Source of the DNA: Perlabentimonas sp034003245
GTDB lineage: Bacteria > Bacteroidota > Bacteroidia > Bacteroidales > Tenuifilaceae
Length of the DNA stretch: 64,000 bases
NCBI GenBank assembly: GCA_034003245.1
Contig: JAVEYY010000009.1
Coordinates: 1 to 64,000, forward strand
Reading direction: 5' to 3'
The notes under the pieces were generated by a model that searched no databases, was not told where the DNA came from, and saw nothing but the letters and a program-made list of their open reading frames with translations. The position numbers were made by a program, and so were the translations under genes. Below are positions 32,512 to 41,500 of the stretch, one piece after another; position 1 is the stretch's first letter; the number at the start of each line of letters is the position of its first letter.

Positions 32512-32849
32512 ATTAGCTAAATAATGGCTTAGGCACATTGCCCTGTGAAAACAGATTTTACAGAATGATTAAAGCTGCAGCAACGCCTTTTGCTATTCGT
32601 CAAGTATACTCCCTGTGTTATTAAACATTCGATAATTAAGATCTATGGTTCAAAAGTAATTCAATAACCTCTCTGTTTTGCCTTGTTGGCTAAGCGATGT
32701 CCGAATTTTAAGCTATTCCATCCTGCTCATCACTCCCATTATGCAACTGGTTTCATATTGATATTCGTCATTTTACTTCAACTTAAATAATTAGTAACTT
32801 TAACCCCATAAATGAAAAACTAGAAATCTAAATTTAAAAATATCCGCTT
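32512..32849 (+). other. Intergenic region upstream of the aldehyde oxidoreductase gene
   Basis: About 338 bases with no supportable gene. TAACTTTA close to 32795 is an imperfect -7 element without clear -33. No strong hairpin was found, so the end of the AraC-type gene transcript is not marked. Confidence 0.4.
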
Positions 32850-35006
32850 ATGAATTCAAAGGAGATGTTTGCCAAGGCCAAAAGGCTAAGCGCATGGCAG
32901 TACACCAAAAAGGATCTTTACAGGGGTTATACCGACAAGATCCTTTACATCAATGTAGGGGGAAACGAGATTAAGGAGAAGGATGTTCCCGCTCAAATGA
33001 AAGAAAAATTTGTTGGTGGAAAAGGCTATGGCCTCCGTCTGCTCTGGGATGCAACAACACCTACTACAAAATGGAACGATCCCGAGAACGAGGTAATTAT
33101 TAGCTCTGGTCCTATTGGAGGAATCACCCAGTATTCGGGTACAGGAAAATCGTTACTCGTGAGTCTTTCGCCTCAAACCGACTCGGTAATGGACTCCAAC
33201 GTGGGCGGATTCTTTGGCCCATTCCTAAAGTTTTCGGGTTTTGATGCCCTTGAACTCCAAGGAAAAGCCGATAAAGATGTAATTATCCTTATCGATGGTA
33301 AGAATGGCAAGGTTGAGATTTACGAGGATCCCGGATTAGCTAGGGATTCCCATATCCTGGCCGAGGAGTTGTCGGAGATTTTTGCCGATGATGAGAAGGA
33401 CTACAAGAATATTGGTATCGTATCGATGGGAGCAGCTGCCGAGAACTCGCTTATTGGTATGGTTAACTTCACCTTTTACGATCCCAAGCGTAAGAAAATT
33501 AGGCTAAAGCAAGCTGGCCGTGGTGGCATAGGAACCGTATTGTGCGACAAGAAGATTAAGGCCATTGTGGCCAAGGTTGAGGGTGTTAAAGGTAATTTGA
33601 ACAACGTGGCCGACCTTGAGGCAATTACTGCACGTGGCCGTAGTTACCAGCAGGAGATGCGCGAGCTCGACGATCATCAGTGCCAGATGCGTAAGAAGGG
33701 TACAGCCAATATCGCCAACGTGATGAACGATTACGACCTGCTGCCCACACATAACTTCAAGTTTGGTAGCTCGGTGGATGGTCAAAAAATCCACAGCAAC
33801 ATTTTTAGGGATAAGTATTTTACCCAAAATGTTCCCGATGGATGCTGGATTGGCTGCGCCATGAGCTGCTCAAAGGGTGTTGACGACTTTATTCTGAAAA
33901 CTGGCCCATACAAAGGTCAAGCAGTTATAGTTGACGGACCCGAGTATGAAACTGTTGCCGGATTGGGTTCAAACCTTGGTATTTTCGATCCAGAGGCAAT
34001 TATTGAGGCCAATTTCTACTGCGATACTTATGGTATCTGCACTATTACCTGGGGAACCTGTATGGCGTTTGTGATGGAGTGCTACGAGAATGGCATTCTG
34101 AACAAGGAACGCACCGGAGGTCTTGACCTTAACTTTGGCCAATTCGAGAATATGATGGAGGTAATGCACCAGCTGGCTCGTGGCGAGGGTTTTGGAATGA
34201 TAGTAGGTCAGGGTGTTCGCAAGATGAAGGAGCACTTTATCAAGAATTTTGGTGCCGATGCGAAGTTCCTCAACGATATTGGGATGGAGAACAAAGGCCT
34301 TGAGTACTCGCAGTACGTATCAAAAGAGTCGCTTGCCCAGCAGGGTGGCTACGCCATGACCAACAAAGGGCCTCAGCACGACGAGGCTTGGCTTATCTTT
34401 ATGGATATGGTGAACAACCAGCTCCCCACATTCGAGGATAAGGCTGAGGCGCTTCACTATTTCCCCATGTTCCGCACCTGGTTTGGACTACAAGGACTGT
34501 GTAAGTTGCCCTGGAACGATGTTGTTCCCAAGGATAATGCCGAGCATGCCGAGCCACATAAAATTCCCGGACACGTTGATAACTATGTTGCCATATATAA
34601 AGGTGTAACAGGTCAACCCTTCTCCAAGGAGGAGATGATTACCCAGAGCGAGCGCGTGTACAACTTCCAGCGTATCTTCAATATTCGTCGTGGATATGGT
34701 CTGCGTAAACACGATGCACAGCCCTACCGTGCTGCTGGACCTGTTACCCGCGAGGAGTACCAGAGCCGTCAGGAGCGCTACGACAAGCAGTTGAAAGAGC
34801 TGGTTGGAATCGATCCTGCCAACATGAGCATCGACGAGAAGATTGCCGCAATGCGCAAATACCGTGAGAACCGTTACGAGCAGCTGCTCGACGCGGTTTA
34901 CAAGCGCCGTGGATGGACCCCCAATGGTGTTCCCACCATTGAGCATTTAAAGAACATTAAGATGGATCTGCCTGAACTTATTGAGGTGATTAAGCCTTTG
35001 CAGTAA
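32850..35006 (+). CDS. aor: Tungsten-type aldehyde:ferredoxin oxidoreductase family protein
   Basis: A 718-residue cytoplasmic enzyme of the AOR family, which oxidises aldehydes to carboxylates (or the reverse) with ferredoxin and a tungsto-bispterin cofactor plus one [4Fe-4S] cluster. The N-terminal pterin-binding domain contains VGGKGYGLRLLW, ISSGPIGGITQYSGTGKS and DSNVGGFFGPFLKFSGFD. Cluster ligands appear to be C332, C336 and C340 (DGCWIGCAMSCSKG) and C551 (LQGLCKLPW). The first spacing is CX3C rather than the CX2C of Pyrococcus AOR. The protein is longer than archaeal AORs, with extra residues at both ends. A strong terminator follows, so it is monocistronic. It points to anaerobic fermentation. 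Confidence 0.92.
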   Translation: MNSKEMFAKAKRLSAWQYTKKDLYRGYTDKILYINVGGNEIKEKDVPAQMKEKFVGGKGYGLRLLWDATTPTTKWNDPENEVIISSGPIGGITQYSGTGKSLLVSLSPQTDSVMDSNVGGFFGPFLKFSGFDALELQGKADKDVIILIDGKNGKVEIYEDPGLARDSHILAEELSEIFADDEKDYKNIGIVSMGAAAENSLIGMVNFTFYDPKRKKIRLKQAGRGGIGTVLCDKKIKAIVAKVEGVKGNLNNVADLEAITARGRSYQQEMRELDDHQCQMRKKGTANIANVMNDYDLLPTHNFKFGSSVDGQKIHSNIFRDKYFTQNVPDGCWIGCAMSCSKGVDDFILKTGPYKGQAVIVDGPEYETVAGLGSNLGIFDPEAIIEANFYCDTYGICTITWGTCMAFVMECYENGILNKERTGGLDLNFGQFENMMEVMHQLARGEGFGMIVGQGVRKMKEHFIKNFGADAKFLNDIGMENKGLEYSQYVSKESLAQQGGYAMTNKGPQHDEAWLIFMDMVNNQLPTFEDKAEALHYFPMFRTWFGLQGLCKLPWNDVVPKDNAEHAEPHKIPGHVDNYVAIYKGVTGQPFSKEEMITQSERVYNFQRIFNIRRGYGLRKHDAQPYRAAGPVTREEYQSRQERYDKQLKELVGIDPANMSIDEKIAAMRKYRENRYEQLLDAVYKRRGWTPNGVPTIEHLKNIKMDLPELIEVIKPLQ

Positions 35007-35028
35007 ACAGATCTTTTTACAATTTACG

Positions 35029-35063
35029 AATCCGGTTGGAGATAATCCAGCCGGATTTTTTTT
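35029..35063 (+). terminator. Rho-independent terminator of the aldehyde oxidoreductase gene
   Basis: Eleven-pair stem AATCCGGTTGG (35029-35039) / CCAGCCGGATT (35047-35057) with one G-T wobble, then a run of T. Located 23 bases after the stop. Confidence 0.92.
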
Positions 35064-35547
35064 GAGATGTAATGCGGATTTTTTGAACACGTATTACGCA
35101 GATTTAGCGGATATCCGCAGATATTAGAACACTTCAGTAACGATTCGCCCAATCCGCATCTTCCGCGTTCCATTAATAGAGAATATAGATGTAAAAAGAA
35201 ACTGTGTAATGAAAGAGGGCAGAGGAATCTAAGAAAATCTGTGCGCTACCACTAGTAGAACTTAGTATAGTATAGATTTTTTCCCATAATTGATCACGAT
35301 TACAAACTATTTCAGTTTCAGTATTAATCATGGCTCATATCAGAACCATTTTGCAGCCCTAAGCGTTTAATTGTTAACATATTTTTTTTATAGTAGGGTT
35401 GTTGATGGAGAAGAAATTATATCATAACTTCGAGCCCATTTCCTTTTTTTGATAGCAGGCATTTTTTTGATTAAGGATAAGCCATAAGTGCCCTAATAAT
35501 TGAAGGGGAGCACATACGAAAAATTGAGAAAACAAAAACCATATGCT
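35064..35547. other. Gene-free region with palindromic repeat-like segment
   Basis: About 480 bases before the giant nuclease gene without a supportable gene. The part at about 35070-35170 contains variants of a CGGAT/ATCCG theme: TGCGGATT, a perfect palindrome GCGGATATCCGC at 35107-35118, and AATCCGCATCTTCCGCG. It looks like a decayed dispersed intergenic repeat. I saw no exact promoter consensus upstream of 35548. Confidence 0.5.
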
Positions 35548-38500
35548 ATGAGAACAAGAATTTTACTTAGAACGGTTGTTGTGATTACCCTAATGCTTTG
35601 GAGCGGTTTGGGGTGGGGGCAGATTATTAGCCAGTACATCGAAACTAATTCGGGAACAATTCCCAAAGGGTTAGAGATATGGAATAATACGGGGGCTACA
35701 CTCGATTTCGCTTCCAGCAATCTTATAGTAAGGCAAGGCACCAATGGAGGTGCGCTTACCGATATTGGTAGCACTCTAGTAAACAGTGGCACGTTGGCTC
35801 CTAACGAGGTGCTGGTGATTGGAACTTCAGATATTGGCACGTATTTAACTACTCAGGGTTTAACAGGGGTTAGGTTTGTGGAATATGGGTTTGCCTTTAA
35901 TGGCGATGATGCATTAGCCATTGTTTATGGAGGGATGGTCATTGATGTTTTTGGAAATCCCGGTAGCGACCCTGGCACGGCATGGTCGGGTAATGGGGTA
36001 AGCACTGCCAATCAGAATATACAGCTTAAGAGCGGTGTTAACGTAGGGGATACCGATGGGTGGACCGATCCCAGCCTGCGTTTCGAAACGGTTAGTACCA
36101 ATCCGGTTGGGGATATGTCTGGTTTTGGGTTGGCCCCAGAGGGTTCCGGCACGCCAACCTCACCGACTATATCGACTATCACCCAAACCCCTGAAACGGG
36201 TATCTTAACCGGCGAGGCTGTTTCAGTTTCGGCAACTATTAATCCAGGTGATGCAGCCATAAGCCTAGTTGATCTAAAATGGGGAACATCCACAGGGAGT
36301 TATCCCAATACTATAAATATGTCGCGAGTAGGGGAGAGTAGCACCTACACCACCGACGAGAGCATTCCTGCTCAAGAAGATGGCACAACGGTATACTACG
36401 TGGTTTACGCAGAGGATGTAGATAGTGAGTCGGCCACCTCCAGCGAGCGCAGCTACGCCGTTCAGGCGCCTTCGGTTACACCTACTGCCCAGCCCACGGG
36501 GTTTGCGGCTAGCGCCCTGTCGAGTAGCAGCATAGCTGTTAGCTGGGTTGATGTAGATCCCGCTGCCGATGGCTACCTGATTAAGGGTAGTTTAGTATCT
36601 TACGATGATATTACTTCCCCGGCCGATGGCGTTGCCGAAGCCGATGGTGCTCTGGTAAAGAATATTGCCGGTGGGGTTGAAACTGTAAACTTTACAACCC
36701 TTACCGCGGAGACAAAATACTACTTCAGGATTTTTGCCTACAACGGCAGCGGTACAAATATCAAATATAAGGTTGATGAAGTAGTTCAGGCCGAAGCCAC
36801 CACAAAAAAGGCCCCTGTTGCTACAATCCTTTTGCGACCAACACATGTCGATATCTCGACCACCACATCGGAGAGCGCTGTGCTGGTAAAGCTGGAGGGG
36901 TACGATTCCGATCTGGTGAAGTACCGGATTTTTGGCCCTTCGAATCAGTACGACTGCTGGGATTCTGCTACTGAAACCTATATCTCCTCGTTCACCTATT
37001 CCGATGGACCAAGTGCTATTGGAACCCCAACATCATCCACAGAATTTTGGATTCCCTACCTTAGGTCTAACAACAATTCCACTTCGGGCACCTATAGGGA
37101 TAGGCTTTCGCCCTATAGCACAAATTACCAGTCGGTCAGCTTACCTGCAGCTACTGCAATAACTTCTTCAACTACAATATCAAATACCGATGTAAACTTT
37201 GCGCACAGCGATTTTGTCGCCAAGCATGTGGTGCTAGCCTACGATGCAGCCACTGATGGAACACTTATCTCAGCGACATCAACTAAGCTTACATCCGGTG
37301 AGTTTAGTATAGTAGTACCTGTGGGAACTACCATTCGGCGAATTGAACTCCGTTCAGTTGATAACACACTGCTTGAGTCGAAAACGGGGACCTGGCCCGA
37401 AGAAGTGCCTGCGGTTATCACACTTTCAGAAACGTCGCTTTTCGATTTCGGCAATGTTTATACAGATCATTTCTCCAACGTTCAGTTCTACACAGTCGAT
37501 GCCGAGGGGCTTACCGCGGACTTGGTAATTACCCCACCTGCTGGATTTAAGGCCTCGGAGTTGTATAACTGCAATTTTCAGGATAACTTAAGCCTAACGC
37601 CAGTTGGTGGGGTAATTTCGGGTAAAAAGATATACGTTCGATTCTTCCCAACATCAGAAGGTAATGTTAGTGGGAATATTACCCATGCATCAGTGGGTGC
37701 TGAAACAAAAAACGTAGCCGTGGCGGCTAACGGAATAGCAAAGAATTTGGGAACATACTATTCAACCATAACAGCTGCAGGCGGTGAGAATCTGATGGCT
37801 CAGCTGCATAAACTTATTAAAGGGCATACTGTATCTACCTATGATGCCATATGGAACCATTTTCAAAGTACCGATAAGAAGTACAACGGTAAGGTTTGGG
37901 ATATCTACTCTGATAGGCAGGATCAGATGCCAGCATACGAGTTTACCTTTGGGGACGATCAGGATTCGGGTAGTGAGGGTACTGCCGAGGGGCAGAAGTA
38001 CAACCGTGAGCACTCATTCCCCAAAAGTTGGTGGGGTGGAAGCGAAACCGATACCATGCACATGGATATTTTCCATATCTACCCAACCGATAAGTATGTA
38101 AATGCCCAACGCGGCAATTGGCCCTTTGGCATAGTAAGTTCTCCTTCTACAACTTTTACCAATGGGAGCAAGCTGGGATACAATTCGAGTGGTGGAACAT
38201 ATGCTTCAACTGCCTTTGAGCCAATCGATGAGTATAAGGGCGATTTGGCCCGGTCGTACTTCTATATGGCCACCAGGTACTACTGGATAATAGATGAGTG
38301 GGGCAGTTACTCCGATGCGTTAAACGGTACTAGCTACCCAGCCTTTGAGCCCTGGGTTGTTGATATGCTACTCGAGTGGCATCAGAACGATCCCGTTTCG
38401 CAAAAAGAGATTGATAGAAACAATGCAATTGCGGTTATTCAGGGTAATCGAAATCCATTTATCGATAATCCCGAGTGGGTTAATGCCATTTGGCAGAATA

Positions 38501-41500
38501 AGGAGGAGCCCACAAATCATATTACAGGGCTTACCTCTGCTGATATTTCAAGTGTTAGCGTTACCATAACTTGGAGCGATGCGGTTGGGGCTATCATTCC
38601 CGATGGATACCTGGTTATGCTAAAGAATGCAACGGGCGAATTCCCCACTCCCGTTGATGGAACACCCATTGCCAATGATAGCGATTTAGACGATGGGCTA
38701 CTCATCTCCAATGTTGAGCATGTGGGTGGGGCAAATAGCGTTGGTTTTACAGGTCTTGAACCCAATGTTGAATACACTGTGGTAGTTTACCCCTACACCA
38801 ATGCAGGTGTAAATATTAACTATAAAACCGACGGAACAATTCCCCAGCATCAGTTTACCACGTTAAACTATCCTTATATTGTCTCCATTTCGTCGGTATC
38901 GCCAATCAGCGTCGATTACGAAACCCTTTTGGCCGAGGCCATTGCCGCATTGCCAGCTCAGACAAGTATTACCGATAGCGATGACTCAACACATCCTGTA
39001 AATCTTTCCTGGTCAATTGCCGACTATAATGGCACTTCACCTGGCGATTACACCGCAACAGGAACATTTACCTTGCCTGCGGGCGTAATCCAAAGCGATC
39101 CTGAAACGGAACTTAAGGTTACAACAACAGTAACCGTACTGGAAAGGGTGGTTAGCTTTGACATTGATGCTAACTGGATTCAGGATGGATCAACTTCCCT
39201 ATCTTCGTATGCAAATCATGCTTACGCCGACCATGGTGTGATAGTGCAAGGGACCAATGTGCTGCGCAATACCACAACTGCGCAGGATGGATTCCCTGGA
39301 GCACTGGGTACACATTCTGTAAGGATTGGAAACACCGCAGTATCTAAGGTAACCATTACCGTAGCAGAGGGAGGTGTTTCCGATTTCTCGTTAATGGTTC
39401 GCCGTTGGGATGGCTCTCCAATGCCAGACTATACAGTAAGGTACTCCTATGACGGAGGTATACACTGGAATGCTCTCGCAAATATCGATGGAAATCTTTT
39501 GGAAACCAGCGATTGGTTTGAGTATAGTGGCCAAGTAGATAAGGCGCACAACAATATTCAAATTGAGATTGCCAATACTGGAACTACCGAAAGGATTATG
39601 ATCGATAACTTTAAGTGGAATGGCTATATCGACACAGAGCCTCCAGTGGTATTCGTAACTCCAGCAAATAATGAGGTTGATGTTGAGGTGACAATTAACC
39701 CAATAATCAGCTTTAGCGAGGCCATTCGAAATATTGATAATAGTGAGATAACAGACGAGAATGTAGTCGATCTGATCTTATTCCAAACAGGTGGGATAGA
39801 TATGCCTTTTACTGCAAGTATAAATACAGCAAAAACAGCAATAACTATAGTGCCAACTTCGGCATTAGACTACGAGACCGAGTACAGCATTACAGTTGAT
39901 CCGGTTGAGGATCAATTCAACAATGCTACTACCGAATTATCATCGATGTTTACCACCAGAGTTGCTCCCAAATTCACCGTAACCTATAGCGTTGTTGAGG
40001 TGGGTTCGGAAACCAATGGCACGCTAAGCGCCAAGGTTGGAGAAACAGCCATTATTTCTGGTGATGAGGTGATCATTGGATCGAGCCTTGAGTTTACCGC
40101 TGCACCAAATTTCGGCTACCAAGTTAAAGAGTGGAAGGTAAACAGTGAGATTCAGTCTGATGAGACCGATAATGTATTTACAGTTCTCGATTTACAATCC
40201 GACATAGTGGTTACTGTTGAGTTTACCCCTGTTCTGGTTGAGTCCATATCTGTTTTAGGCGATGGCGCATCATCGGTGGTATTTGGCCAAACCCTTCAAA
40301 TGCTGGCAAGCATTACTCCCGTAAATGCGCTGGAAAAAGGTGTTTTATGGAGTATTACCGAGGGAGGAACGGGTACTGCAACCATCTCCGAAACGGGGCT
40401 GCTAACTGCTACAGGTGTTGGTGCGGTTACCGTTAGGGCAACCACCAAGGAGGCAGGAAGTGCAATTTTTGGTGAGGCGACTGTAACCATTACCAAGGCA
40501 ACGGCAAGTGTAACCCTATCAGATCTTTCCCAAACCTACAATGCAACCCCACGGCCTGTTGGTATTACCACTGAGCCCGCAGGGCTTACAGTTGGTGTGA
40601 CCTATAACGGATCTACCACTGTACCCGTTAATGCGGGAACCTACTCGGTGGTGGCAACCATTAATAATGCCAACTATCAAGGAACTGCTTCGGAAACACT
40701 AGTAATTGGGAAAGCCCCGCTAATCATTTCAGCTAGAGATATAGTTAAGATTTTTGGTGAGATATATGAATTTGTGGGCGATGAGTTTGATGTGAGCGAT
40801 CTATTTGGAAGCGATCGTGTAACCGGAGTTACCCTTTCAAGTGATGGGGCTTTAGCCGGAACTGTTGTGGGTGATTACGATATTGTTGCCAGCGATGCCC
40901 AGGGCGATGGTCTCGATAATTACGTTATTACATACATAAGTGGCACCATGAGCGTAACGGATAAAACCGTTCTTACAATTTCGGGGGTTACCGCTCAGAG
41001 CCGCGTTTACAATGGAACCACAGCCGCCACAATTACCAACTATGGTAGTCTTAATGGTGTTGCCGACGGCGATGATGTTTCAATAAACTCTGCTGGTGTA
41101 ACGGCTGCGTTTAGCTCAAAGGCTGTTGGAGAGGATAAGGTGGTAAATGTTTCAGGATTTGCGCTTGAGGGAGCCGATGCCAATAAGTACATTCTTGGGG
41201 CAATTAATTCGGTTACAGCTAGTATTACTCAAAGATCAATTGAAGTAGTTGGCGCACAAGCGCAGAGCAAGGTATACGACGGCACAACTACTGCTACTAT
41301 ACAGGGAGCGGAACTAAGTGGCCTAATGGCGGGCGACTTGGTAGAGATCGATACCCAAACCGCCAACTTTGACACTAAAGACGTTGGGAACGATATTCCT
41401 GTTACCCCCACCTTTACCCTTAAGGGCGACGATGCTGGGAACTACTCGCTTGATCAACCCACGGGGTTGGTGGCCAATATTACCCCCGTTGCCTTAACCA

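Noticed and set aside
33504..34946. Three long open frames on the minus strand inside the aldehyde oxidoreductase gene
   Set aside because: They lie antisense to a strongly coding gene with biased codon use, have no family resemblance and no start context; they are reading-frame shadows.
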